64,000 nt of DNA from UBA9926 sp018645765 (GTDB lineage: Bacteria > Pseudomonadota > Gammaproteobacteria > Pseudomonadales > Azotimanducaceae), in NCBI GenBank assembly GCA_949372755.1, contig CASIBO010000006.1, positions 186,001-250,000 on the forward strand, given 5' to 3'. The position numbers and the translations under genes are program-made. The notes below the pieces were generated by a model. The model worked only from the letters and a program-made list of their open reading frames with translations, ran no database searches and was not told where the DNA came from. Shown piece after piece: positions 36,590-45,318 of the stretch; the first letter of the stretch is position 1, and the number at the start of each line of letters is the position of its first letter.

Positions 36590-36735
36590 TCAAGCCATTT
36601 GGATGAACGCTCGGGCCGAGAAATCATTTTGCGCTTTAGCCTCAAGCGCTCCTGCAAAGCCGATCGCGGTTGAAACGGTGCGCTGATAAGCGTGGGCCAG
36701 GATCTGACAGGCTGCGGGATAGCCTCTAAGGCGCT
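36590..36735 (-). pseudogene. C-terminal coding remnant upstream of the P450 gene
   Basis: The minus strand has an open, protein-like tail (YPAACQILAHAYQRTV, then AIGFAGALEAKAQNDF, then FIQMA and TGA at 36592-36590). It is bounded upstream by an in-frame TAA at 36738-36736 and contains no start codon. It therefore looks like the end of a decayed gene rather than a small gene. The family was not recognised. Nothing else convincing is seen in 36570-36873. Confidence 0.35.
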
Positions 36736-36873
36736 CTTAGGACCGATGGATATTTAGGCGCGTTGGATGCGCCGCGACTTTTGAGGTCGGGAATAGACCT
36801 GTGAAGGGCTGTGAGTCTTGGCGAGATTGCCATGACCCTCTTGAGCAAATCCAAGAGGGCCGGCCACTTTTGT

Positions 36874-37578
36874 TTATTCGGCGGTGTACAGGAGTTCGCA
36901 CTGCTCAAAATTATCCGACAAGACGTCGTCTACCAATGCTGAGGCTTCAGCCCAAATGCGCATCCAGGGCGCGTCCGCATAAGCTTCGTCGAGAACTCGG
37001 CCAGAAGCGGCGGGCGAAGGACTTACGGCTCTCAAATGAATCGCTTCGTGAACGCCGCCACCAATCGGTTGAAACACCCCAACATTGATTGTGTGACCCG
37101 CTGCTCTAAGCGCTGCTTCCAGCTCGGCAATCTTATTGACGTAAGGTTGAAGGTTCTCATTCGAAATTTTCAGTCTCCAAAGCCGCTCAAACCCGGGTGC
37201 TAAAGTAAATTGTTTCAAAGGCTTGAACATCACGTTGTATTGCACTTCCCGGATGGCCATTAACTCGGGCGTTGCTTTCATTGCATCGTACTTGTCGGTT
37301 GCAGCCATGGCGTCTTCGACCGAGTCGAAGCCGTTATAAATAAACATTTGGCCAGGATAGTCGTGGCCGGTTTTTGTGACACAGGCGCCTGCAACGGCTG
37401 ATCCAACCGCCTGAAAAGGCGCCGGGTTTTTCTTCAGCATAGCGATGTACGCATCCGGGTCTTTTGCTTGCACCATCAAGGCGACAAACGCGCCGTCTCC
37501 AACGGGCACATTGGCATGATGATCTGCCAATGCCGGCAGGGACAGTAGTGCGATTAATAAAACGATAATGGCTCTCAT
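36874..37578 (-). CDS. Secreted alpha/beta-barrel-like protein, family unrecognised
   Basis: A 234-residue protein with signal peptide (IIVLLIALLSLPALA) followed by DHHANVPVGDG. Two similar halves of strand-helix-strand type follow: GAFVALMVQAKDPDAYIAML...GQMFIYNGFDSVEDAMAA, and INVGVFQPIGGGVHEAIHL. This suggests a tandem dimeric-alpha/beta-barrel (ABM/Dabb-like) fold in the periplasm. The mature N-terminus resembles the proteins at 19996 and 42267. GGAG precedes the ATG. Function unknown; ligand binding is a guess. Confidence 0.7.
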   Translation of the reverse strand: MRAIIVLLIALLSLPALADHHANVPVGDGAFVALMVQAKDPDAYIAMLKKNPAPFQAVGSAVAGACVTKTGHDYPGQMFIYNGFDSVEDAMAATDKYDAMKATPELMAIREVQYNVMFKPLKQFTLAPGFERLWRLKISNENLQPYVNKIAELEAALRAAGHTINVGVFQPIGGGVHEAIHLRAVSPSPAASGRVLDEAYADAPWMRIWAEASALVDDVLSDNFEQCELLYTAE

Positions 37579-38381
37579 GGGGGACTCCAGTTGTGGATTG
37601 TTCTCAGAATCTAACGTAAATAGGGGCGCTAAACTAGGACATTAACCGAGCTAGGATCCAATTCACGCGGCGGGTGCGCGTCTCAAACGTCGAGCCTAGG
37701 GTTCGAAAAGGGTACGGGCCTATTAAAGCGCTTTGATATCTCACCTAAAACGCTCTTCATACAGCCACTATTTTAAAAGCTGCCTACAAAAGCCTTGTTA
37801 CAAAGCTCGTCTCATGAAGGACCCTGATCAAAGCCGCTTCAAAAAGGGTTGGGTTGATTTGCCGAGTAATCATTGAACTCTAAAGTACGATAATTTTTGT
37901 CAAGGAATTGGGCGAAGGGTCGATAGGGCGCTCTGGACTGCCGCGTCACAGTGATAACGTCTGATATTAAAATGTGTGCCCAAAAAATGCCCAAGCAGGT
38001 CAACTAACAAGGAATTTAAGGTTTTGAGTTTTTAAAAAAATGGGAAGCAACTCTTTGTGGGGTCGACCCTCGCTAACCATATTGCTGTGTATGCCGTTGA
38101 GGGGATGATGCTTGAGCGATTGCCCTTTGTGTTACCGTTTGGTGAAAGTCATGCCGCGTTGGGCATTAAGTTCTAGGCAGGGCGTGCGTCAAGCCTGCCC
38201 GTTTAAGATTGCTCGGTGGCGGCGGCTTTACTTCAGGATTTCGGAAGGCCATAGTCTCGTTGACGTGCCATTGTCGTTGGCTTACGCGTTGACGCGCCCA
38301 CGCTCAAAGGACGTGCCGTGTTGCCTGTCAGCGGGCGGTTGATGCACCGCGCTAAAGATTTGTTTGCGGGATAAGGAAAGC
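37579..38381. other. 800-bp gene-poor intergenic region
   Basis: AT-richer than its surroundings, especially 37860-38060. It contains a short inverted repeat (GGCAGG...CCTGCC, about 38176-38199) and only short, compositionally poor reading frames. It must hold the promoters of the secreted protein (leftward) and of PhyH (rightward). No RNA gene or mobile element is recognisable. Confidence 0.6.
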
Positions 38382-39173
38382 ATGCTCCAATCATTTGACC
38401 ATTCAGCGCGGCGTGAAGACATTGCCGTTGCGCTTTCAGAGCACGGCGGCGTAATCGTTACAGGCGCCGCGTCCATGGCATTGCTAGATCAAGTGCTGGC
38501 AGATTTTCGGGTGCCTTTTGATGCCGAAGGGCATAAGTTCGCCAATGACTTTAACGGGTATAAAACCCGTCGACTGGGCGCCATCCTAGGGATCTCGCGC
38601 GCAGCGGCGGACTTGATCGCCCACCCCTTGGTAATGGAAATTACCGACATCATGTTAAAACCGCACTGCAGCAGTTATCGGATTGGCAGCAGTACTGCGA
38701 TTGAAATATTGGGTGGTGAGGCGGACCAAGTTTTACATCGTGACGATACCATTTACCCCATGCGGATTCCTGGAGTCGAACTCCAGATCGGCGTGATGTG
38801 GGCGCTAGATGATTTCACGGTTGAAAACGGTGCAACGCGGGTGGTGCCGGGCAGTCAGGATCTGCGGGATATCGAGGCCATTTCTGAGGCCGATATTATT
38901 CAGGCGGTGATGCCCAAGGGGTCGGTCTTGTTCTATCTCGGATCAACCGTTCACGGGGGCGGAGCCAATCACACCGAGAACCCGCGTCGCGGATTGATCA
39001 CAACTTATAGCCTGGGCTGGTTACGCTCCGAAGAAAATCATTTTTTAACGGTGCCACGCGACGTTGCTGACAGCTACCCAGAGACGGTGCGCCGGTTAAT
39101 GGGCTACTGGCCCTATGATAAATTTTTAGGGTCTTATCCGGGTGACCCCGAGGATGGTTGGTTCGATACCTGA
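38382..39173 (+). CDS. Phytanoyl-CoA dioxygenase (PhyH) family Fe(II)/2-oxoglutarate oxygenase
   Basis: A 263-residue non-heme dioxygenase. Iron ligands are H119 and D121 (VLHRDD) and H191 (TVHGGGANHT). R203 in ENPRRG is placed to bind 2-oxoglutarate. VENGATRVVPGSQ is the family's signature strand. PhyH enzymes hydroxylate CoA esters, ectoine and many natural products. ATG 38382 follows AAGGAAAG. It stands alone and is closed by a terminator at 39190. A larger family member is at 55619. Confidence 0.9.
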   Translation: MLQSFDHSARREDIAVALSEHGGVIVTGAASMALLDQVLADFRVPFDAEGHKFANDFNGYKTRRLGAILGISRAAADLIAHPLVMEITDIMLKPHCSSYRIGSSTAIEILGGEADQVLHRDDTIYPMRIPGVELQIGVMWALDDFTVENGATRVVPGSQDLRDIEAISEADIIQAVMPKGSVLFYLGSTVHGGGANHTENPRRGLITTYSLGWLRSEENHFLTVPRDVADSYPETVRRLMGYWPYDKFLGSYPGDPEDGWFDT

Positions 39174-39189
39174 TGCGCGCTTTATCTTG

Positions 39190-39230
39190 AAAGCGTTCTC
39201 GGCATCACGCACTGCGTCAGAACGCTTTTT
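39190..39230 (+). terminator. Intrinsic terminator after PhyH
   Basis: AAAGCGTTCT pairs with AGAACGCTTT around a 19-base loop and runs into TT. It lies 17 bases after the PhyH stop codon. Confidence 0.7.
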
Positions 39231-39420
39231 GTCGGGCCAATTACAAGGATCGAGCCGTCATCGAAAAGTGGCGTAATTTTTATGGTTTGTAGGAAGGTCA
39301 GTGACGCCTACCGATTCTTAAAGCTAAAGAGTTAAGGCTAGAAGGTTAAAGTTAGAAAATTTAACGCGCTCGGTATAAGCCCTCATTTGGGCTGCGAATA
39401 GATTGCCTCAGCACCCAACA

Positions 39421-41757
39421 TTAGAATCGGTACCGAAGCTTGACGGTGAAGCTATCGGCCTGAGGGTTATCCCACGGTCTTTGATAAAGTTTGCCCAATC
39501 GGTCTTCCTCATCGAGTTCAACGATCCGGCCGCCTTTGGAATAGACCACGTACAGATAGGCGAGCGGCAAGACTTCGTAGCGGTATCGAACTTGAAAGGC
39601 CAAATCACTCAAGCTAAACGGGGATAGCGCGACATCAACTGGCGTCAAAGCGCCCTCCAGATCGCCGAGATAGGCGCTGGGCTGTCTTGCCGTGAAGGCT
39701 ACCATTTGGGCTTTGACTCGGAGTTCATGCTTGTCGCCACCGAACCAGTTCATGGAAACCACCGTGGTGCGCTGCTTTCTTTGGTAGATGCCGAGTAAGT
39801 TATCATCAATCCAATTGAGCCAGTCGTCCTCATAGCCGTGTTCGTACATCAGCGTGAAATTCAAATTATCCCGAGGGGAGAAGCTCGCTTTCGCGCCGTA
39901 GGTTGTTGAATAACCCAAGGCGGAATACCATTCAGAGCCTTTGCCGCGGTAAAACTGCAGCCCGTAATTGAAAAATTTATTCGACGGGCCCATCAAATTC
40001 AGTTGCGTGCCGAAGTTTACCGGCTTATTAATCGCCGGTGCTGTCAGGCTATCCCGTGTAATCCAAAAGTCCTTGCCAGCGGTGCGATAAAAGTTCTCGA
40101 TCTGAAAGCCTGCGGTATTTTTAAAATTACCACCGTAGGCGAACTGAATGGATTTACCAGCGGTTGAAAAATCAGCATTGGTTTCAACGGCAATGTTGGC
40201 ATTGATTTCAGTCGCAAGCAGCGGGGACGACGCGTCATAGTCTGTAAATTTCCAGCCATTATGACTGCCGGCGTAGGCCCAGTTATTGATCATTTGGTAC
40301 CCCATATCATTGATATCGACCTCATCATCAAAAAACATAAGGCTCACATCATGCCAGCGGCCTTTGTTCGGTGAGGCGGTAATACCAATCCGAAAGGCCT
40401 CACCTGAGGAATGACGGTTGTCTATGCCTTGGTCAATCGAGGAACCCATCACAACGGTTGCGATGCGCAAGGTATCGGTAGGGCGGTAAGTCAAATCCAA
40501 GGAATGCACGATGGCGTCTCGTTCCAAAATAGGACGTTCGGCATACGTCCCTAGATAGCCTATGGAGTACCGCTGAGCATTTTTTCGCAGACGAACAGCG
40601 TAAAAATCGTTGCCGCGACTGTAAGCCGGGTCGGCTTCAGAGGCCCCTAAAAACCCAAAATCGAGCGTCTCATTTTGTTGCGTATAACGAACGGCGTAGT
40701 CGATGTCGGTGACACCGACCTGGCTGGCTTCGCAGGCGCTTTGCGCCTCCGGGGCGTAGCTTTCGCAATTGTAGTCGGGGGCCGCGCCGATGCGCCGAGT
40801 GTTGATGATATAGAACATCTCGTTACTTTTGACATCGAATAACGAGTGGTTTTCAGAGAAGAAGGGGCGTTTATCTGAATAATAGGTTTCGCTGGAGGTA
40901 AAGTTAACGACCAACTCATCGCTTTCAACCTGACCGAAATCCGGATTCAAAGCGATGTTGAGTTGCTTGCCGGAGTCGATCTTCCAAAATACTTCCATAC
41001 CAACCTTGGTATCGACTTTATCCAGAATCCGGTCCTCAGTGACATTGATAAACGGGAAAAAATCCAACTTCGAAACACTGTAGTTCTGAAAGGTGTAATC
41101 GTGGAACAGTGACATGAATTTCTCTTGTCGTGGGTTACCCTTGATCGAGGTGTTGACCCGGCCTTCCGTGACGACCATTCGCCAAAAAGCCAACTTCACT
41201 TTTCTAACGTCCCCGCGCTGCGCTTTCATGGGTGCGATGCTCCAAGGAATAAAGACTTCTGCAAACCATGCGTCGCCCTCAATGTGGGTTGCCGAGTCCC
41301 AATCCGCATCCCAGTCAGTATTGCCTTCGTTTTCATTGCGGTAAATGCTGTCGCTGATGGAGCCGCCTGCTGAGACTGAAAACCCGTAAGCGGTGAGGCC
41401 ATTGCCGTCGAAGTCGATCGAGACCCCTGCCTTGTCGACATTGGCTCGTTCATCATCGCGCTGGTGTTGGTTCGCGCGGATCGTGTCTTTGCTTTGCTCG
41501 TTAATGAACCCGAAATACATGCCGTTTTCATCTTCCAAGATGAGCACTTTTTGGAAATGCCGTGGGGCGGCGAGCGAGAACGGTATTGATTCGTAATACT
41601 TTGTCCACTCACGGGCAGTAGACCACGCGTCTTCCTCTAAAACACCATCGATCGTGATGGCTTCCGACAATGATAGGGTTTCCGAATAGGTCGGGCTATT
41701 AAACAGTAACAAACTCAGTAGCACGGCAAGACGCGAAGCAGGGGATAACGAACGCAT
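39421..41757 (-). CDS. CBM9-like / DUF5916-type outer-membrane beta-barrel protein
   Basis: A 778-residue exported protein. A signal peptide (LAVLLSLLLFNSPTYS) precedes a CBM9-like domain (ITIDGVLEEDAWSTAREW... VSIDFDGNG... WFAEVFIPWS). A long strand-rich region follows, with repeated aromatic-polar alternation, ending in KLRYRF, the terminal phenylalanine typical of outer-membrane barrels. This layout matches the DUF5916 family. The role is unknown, with ligand capture or export at the outer membrane likely. ATG 41757 is chosen for AGGAG eight bases upstream. Confidence 0.85.
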   Translation of the reverse strand: MRSLSPASRLAVLLSLLLFNSPTYSETLSLSEAITIDGVLEEDAWSTAREWTKYYESIPFSLAAPRHFQKVLILEDENGMYFGFINEQSKDTIRANQHQRDDERANVDKAGVSIDFDGNGLTAYGFSVSAGGSISDSIYRNENEGNTDWDADWDSATHIEGDAWFAEVFIPWSIAPMKAQRGDVRKVKLAFWRMVVTEGRVNTSIKGNPRQEKFMSLFHDYTFQNYSVSKLDFFPFINVTEDRILDKVDTKVGMEVFWKIDSGKQLNIALNPDFGQVESDELVVNFTSSETYYSDKRPFFSENHSLFDVKSNEMFYIINTRRIGAAPDYNCESYAPEAQSACEASQVGVTDIDYAVRYTQQNETLDFGFLGASEADPAYSRGNDFYAVRLRKNAQRYSIGYLGTYAERPILERDAIVHSLDLTYRPTDTLRIATVVMGSSIDQGIDNRHSSGEAFRIGITASPNKGRWHDVSLMFFDDEVDINDMGYQMINNWAYAGSHNGWKFTDYDASSPLLATEINANIAVETNADFSTAGKSIQFAYGGNFKNTAGFQIENFYRTAGKDFWITRDSLTAPAINKPVNFGTQLNLMGPSNKFFNYGLQFYRGKGSEWYSALGYSTTYGAKASFSPRDNLNFTLMYEHGYEDDWLNWIDDNLLGIYQRKQRTTVVSMNWFGGDKHELRVKAQMVAFTARQPSAYLGDLEGALTPVDVALSPFSLSDLAFQVRYRYEVLPLAYLYVVYSKGGRIVELDEEDRLGKLYQRPWDNPQADSFTVKLRYRF

Positions 41758-42266
41758 GGGTATTACTCCTAAACTTATTGGGTTTAACGCCAACGCTGCA
41801 ATCCAGAGCTCACGTGCGCGCGCGACGCCAAACCAGTAATGCACTTTGCTTTGTTCGTCGTCCGCTACGGGGTGCATGCAGCCCGCCGCGGTTTGCCGAA
41901 AGCCTGCACTGAACGGTGGCGCAGGACAAAAGCGACGCGCCGAGATGGTATCGCGACGAGTAGTAGGCTGGCAATTGGCGCATCAAGCCGTTTTGCTGGG
42001 CGCTCGACGACTAGGTTGTTGAGACCCGGCGGATTCGCCTTTGGGTCGCGGTGGATCGCGCGGTAAATGCCTGGCCAGCAGGCGCAAATCTCTACAATGC
42101 GGAGGCCATTGATGACCCGCTGGCGCCATCAGCTTGGGCGGAGACGGTGATTGGTTTGCCTGAACCAATATCGAACCATCATTGCAGCAAGATGTCAGAT
42201 CGTGGAATCTGAAGCTTGCGCGTTCAAAATGATTCGTGCCCAATGTGAACCTTTAAAAGGACTTAA
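41758..42266. other. Divergent intergenic region with a possible small coding remnant
   Basis: It separates the divergent barrel and secreted-protein genes. The plus strand from 42015 to 42212 is open and protein-like (AVNAWPAGANLYNAEAIDD, APSAWAETVIGLPEPI) but has only a GTG (42051) without a ribosome site. Similar sequence (GWQLAHQAVLLGARRLG, from about 41970) precedes it in another frame. It may be a decayed small gene. The rest shows nothing recognisable. Confidence 0.3.
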
Positions 42267-43010
42267 ATGATGATGAAACAAGGACTGTTATTTGCAGCGC
42301 TCGCTGCGACATCTTTTTCGGTGCTGCCTGACGACCATGCAGCGCCTGAAACGGCCTATGGTATGGCGTACCAAATCACGGCCACCAATCCAGCGGCCGT
42401 CGTCGGGTCGATGCAGCAATTCATGGCGTCACCCTCGGGCCAAAACAACCCGGTCAGCGTCACACTGGTGCAGAACATTAGTAATGGCGACAACATGGCT
42501 ACGCATCAAATCAATGTTGTTTACCCATCGCTTGCCGTGATGGAGCAATCGAGCGCTGCCAATGCGCAATCTGCAGACTGGATGCGCTATATGACAACCC
42601 TTAGCCGATCTGCGGACCGGGTGTCAGAAAATATGTTCAGCATGGAAATGGCGAAAATCAATGCCGATCTTTCAGGCCAAGCCGGCACGGTGTCAATGCT
42701 CACCCTCATGTCTGTGTCTGACCCTGGCGCTTTTATGAAAGCCTTTGAGAAGCTGATGGCCTCGAGCGCCGCGAGTGACTTTCCGGGTGATATTTATTTT
42801 GGCCGCATCATCGGCGCGGGTGAAAACCCAGCGACGCATTGGGTCAATGCGAGTGCACGCAACATGACTGACTTGATGTCGGGTAATGAGGCGCTGATGC
42901 AGTCGAAGGATATGGCCGCGTATCGGCGCGCCGTGAGTGATGCCCGTGCCGTTCAGTCGGTGTCGATTCAGCGTACCGCGCTGTCGTTCCCAGCCGCGGG
43001 GATGAATTAA
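42267..43010 (+). CDS. Secreted tandem alpha/beta-barrel-like protein, family unrecognised
   Basis: A 247-residue protein with signal peptide (LLFAALAATSFSVLP) followed by DDHAAPETAYGMAY. Two repeat-like halves follow: AYQITATNPAAVVGSMQQFM...ATHQINVVYPSLAVMEQS, and SMLTLMSVSDPGAFMKAFEK...ATHWVNASARNMTDL. Both end in A-T-H-(Q/W)-(I/V)-N, strong evidence for an internal duplication. Resembles the secreted protein at 36874 in layout. AAAAGGA precedes the start (three consecutive ATGs). Function unknown. Confidence 0.72.
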   Translation: MMMKQGLLFAALAATSFSVLPDDHAAPETAYGMAYQITATNPAAVVGSMQQFMASPSGQNNPVSVTLVQNISNGDNMATHQINVVYPSLAVMEQSSAANAQSADWMRYMTTLSRSADRVSENMFSMEMAKINADLSGQAGTVSMLTLMSVSDPGAFMKAFEKLMASSAASDFPGDIYFGRIIGAGENPATHWVNASARNMTDLMSGNEALMQSKDMAAYRRAVSDARAVQSVSIQRTALSFPAAGMN

Positions 43011-43022
43011 GCCGGCATAAAA

Positions 43023-43057
43023 GGCGTCTCAGGCCCGTTTGCTGGGTCTGAGGCGTC
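43023..43057 (+). terminator. Long hairpin after the secreted tandem-barrel gene
   Basis: GGCGTCTCAGGCCC pairs with GGGTCTGAGGCGTC (with G-U pairs) around loop GTTTGCT, 13 bases after the stop. There is no T-run, so efficiency is uncertain. Confidence 0.5.
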
Positions 43058-43151
43058 CGTTGTACCGTCTAGGCATTCAGTTGCTTCAGCACTTGGCGCG
43101 TCGCCGCCCTTTTTGCCACAATGGCTGCAAAAAAAGGTTGGGGGAGGGGTT

Positions 43152-44147
43152 ATGCCAGTACTGCAGTTAGAGGCTATTGAAACATTGTGCTTTGAGGCAC
43201 TCACACGCGCCGGCGCGAGTTTTGACCAAGCGTCAGCGGTCGCCTTAGAGCTCATGGATGCCGAAGCAGAAGGCATTCGCAATGTTGGCCTCGGTTACAT
43301 CCATCTTTATTTGAAACACCTCAAATGCGGCAAGATCCTGGGCGATGCGGTACCCAAGGTTGTTCGCACCTCCCATGCCAGCACCGTCGTTGATGCCGGC
43401 TTTGGCTTTTGTCATACCGCCTATTTGCTTGGAGAGGATCGGCTGATCACAACGGCCAAGGACCAAGGGGTTGGGATCATGGCCATTCATCGATCTTCTT
43501 CGGCGGGTGTTCTCGGCTGGTTTGCGCGTCGGCTCGCGCAGCAGGGTCTTGTCAGCCTCGTGTTTGCGAATTCGTCCAAAGCGGTCGCGGCGCATGGCGG
43601 CAAGGTGCCTTTTTTCGGCACCAACCCCTTCGCGTTTGGTTCTCCACGAGATCAAAGCGAGCCCGTCGTCTTTGATATGGCAACCGCTTCAACGGCGCGG
43701 GTGAATATTGTGCGGGCGGCGGCGGAAGGCGCGCCCCTGGAAGCCGGGCACGCCATCGACGAGCACGGTGAGCCCACGACCGATGCAGCGGCCGCGCTAC
43801 GCGGCGCGCAACTGCCAGTCGGCGGCCCCAAAGGGTTTGGCCTGGGCTTAATGGTCGACTTGCTCGCGGGGGTTTTGACCGGCAGCAATTGCTCCTATGA
43901 AGCGTCCATGTTTGCCAATGAGGAAGGGGGCCCGCCCAATGTCGGTCAAACGATTATAGCGATGGACCCCAGCTTTTTTTCGACGGGTTATATCCCACAC
44001 TTGGAGTCCATGTTGGCGGCGCTGACCGCCGACAGTTTGGTGAGGGTGCCCGGCGAGCGCCGAGGCAACCTGCGAGCCAAGCACACCGAATTTGGCGTTG
44101 AGGTGCCGCAAAGTTTGTTGGAGTCCATTGCCGCATTATCCAGCTGA
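43152..44147 (+). CDS. Ldh2/malate-lactate dehydrogenase family protein lacking the usual catalytic histidine
   Basis: A 331-residue member of the NAD(P)-dependent Ldh2/MDH (YlbC/YiaK) family, recognised by GLGYIHLYLKHLKCGKI, AAHGGKVPFFGTNPFAFGSP and GGPKGFGLGLMVDLL. The usual S-H-G motif with the proton-donating histidine reads N-V-G (GIRNVGLG), and the usual N-S-x-H-F motif reads RSSSAG. It may therefore belong to a divergent subfamily with different chemistry. GGGAGGGG precedes ATG 43152. It is closed by a terminator at 44193, so it is probably separate from the sox operon. Confidence 0.85.
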   Translation: MPVLQLEAIETLCFEALTRAGASFDQASAVALELMDAEAEGIRNVGLGYIHLYLKHLKCGKILGDAVPKVVRTSHASTVVDAGFGFCHTAYLLGEDRLITTAKDQGVGIMAIHRSSSAGVLGWFARRLAQQGLVSLVFANSSKAVAAHGGKVPFFGTNPFAFGSPRDQSEPVVFDMATASTARVNIVRAAAEGAPLEAGHAIDEHGEPTTDAAAALRGAQLPVGGPKGFGLGLMVDLLAGVLTGSNCSYEASMFANEEGGPPNVGQTIIAMDPSFFSTGYIPHLESMLAALTADSLVRVPGERRGNLRAKHTEFGVEVPQSLLESIAALSS

Positions 44148-44192
44148 TCAGGTTCTTTTGACTCGTTCTTTGTCTCGAGATCGATTGTTGCA

Positions 44193-44217
44193 AACGCCCC
44201 AAAAAGGGGTGTTTTTT
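44193..44217 (+). terminator. Intrinsic terminator before the sox cluster
   Basis: AACGCCCC-AAAAA-GGGGTGTT is followed by a T6 run (44212-44217). An 8-bp GC-rich stem with a U-tract is a standard rho-independent terminator. Confidence 0.85.
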
Positions 44218-44244
44218 GGGCTTATAAATTCGTGCTAAAAGCGC

Positions 44245-44273
44245 TTGACATCATCGCAATGCAAGCACACATT
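44245..44273 (+). promoter_or_regulatory. Candidate promoter of the M19-like / sox operon
   Basis: A perfect -35 TTGACA (44245-44250) is followed after 17 bases by CACATT, a weak -10. It lies 39 bases before the first gene and just after a terminator. Confidence 0.4.
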
Positions 44274-44311
44274 GGCGAAATTATAAGAATAAAAAACTGG
44301 ACCTTTTACCG

Positions 44312-45313
44312 ATGCGATCTGATGTAGTTATCGATGGGCTGCAATACAATAACTGGGATCGCGCGCTGTTCCAAAAAACCCGTGATGGCGGTGTGCATGT
44401 GGTGCATGTCACGGTGTCCTATTGGGAAGACTTCCGAGAAACCTTACTCAAAATCACCCAATGGCACCGCCATTTTGTAAACCATGGCGATCTGATTATG
44501 CCGGTAAAAACGGCGGCGGATGTGCTCGAGGCGCAGCGCAGCAACCGCTTGGGGATCGTTTTCGGCTTTCAAAACTGCTCACCGATTAATGATGACCTGG
44601 GGCTGGTGCAGGTCCTGCATGAGTTGGGCGCGCGGTTCATGCAGCTGTCTTACAATAATCAAAGCCTTTTGGCGACGGGTTGTTACGAAGACGAGGATTC
44701 CGGCATCACGCGTTTTGGTAAGCAGGTGATCCAAGAGATGAATCGGGTCGGCATGGTGATCGATATGTCGCATTCCGCGGAGCGCTCCACCTTGCACGCC
44801 ATCGAGCTGTCATCCCGGCCCATTGCCATTACCCACGCCAACCCTGCCTTTTTTCACCCGGCTCTGAGAAACAAATCCAATACCGTGATCGACGCCTTGG
44901 CCGAGTCCGGGGGCATGCTGGGGCTGAGTTTGTATCCGTTCCACCTAAAAAATGGATCAGCCTGCACCTTGCAGAGCTTTTGCGAAATGATCGAGCAAAC
45001 GGTTGAACGCATTGGAATCGATCAACTCGGTATTGGTTCCGATCTGTGTCAAAACTGGGGTTATGACACCCTGGAGTGGATGCGCAGTGGCCGCTGGACG
45101 TTTGTTGCCGATCACGGGGAGGGCAGTGCGGCGGATCAACGCTGGCCAGATCAGCCCGAGTGGTTTCAAGGCGCCAGCGACCTGCCCAATATCAAAGCGG
45201 GCCTTGCACAGCGGGGTTTTAGCGAAGTCGATATCAACAAAATCATGGGTAATAACTGGCTCAGATTTTTTGAAGCCTCCTTCGGCCCGCCCGCAACCTC
45301 AAACGCTGCCTAG
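44312..45313 (+). CDS. M19 dipeptidase-like protein with incomplete metal site
   Basis: A 333-residue TIM-barrel protein of the membrane-dipeptidase family (IDMSHSAERSTLHAIELS, ITHANPAFF, GIGSDL). M19 enzymes bind two zinc ions. The first-site H-x-D normally found in D-G-H-N-D reads D-G-L-Q-Y here, and the bridging glutamate region reads F-G-F-Q-N. The SHS, THAN and GSD ligands remain. The same substitutions occur in the Pseudomonas homologue beside the dimethylglycine catabolism genes (PA5396 type, from memory), so this is a real subfamily associated with N-methylated amino-acid breakdown. First gene of the sox cluster. Confidence 0.82.
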   Translation: MRSDVVIDGLQYNNWDRALFQKTRDGGVHVVHVTVSYWEDFRETLLKITQWHRHFVNHGDLIMPVKTAADVLEAQRSNRLGIVFGFQNCSPINDDLGLVQVLHELGARFMQLSYNNQSLLATGCYEDEDSGITRFGKQVIQEMNRVGMVIDMSHSAERSTLHAIELSSRPIAITHANPAFFHPALRNKSNTVIDALAESGGMLGLSLYPFHLKNGSACTLQSFCEMIEQTVERIGIDQLGIGSDLCQNWGYDTLEWMRSGRWTFVADHGEGSAADQRWPDQPEWFQGASDLPNIKAGLAQRGFSEVDINKIMGNNWLRFFEASFGPPATSNAA

Positions 45314-45318
45314 TCCAC

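Noticed and set aside
38112..38342. 76-codon gene in the 800-bp gap
   Set aside because: Arginine/leucine-rich composition typical of a chance frame, with no ribosome site.
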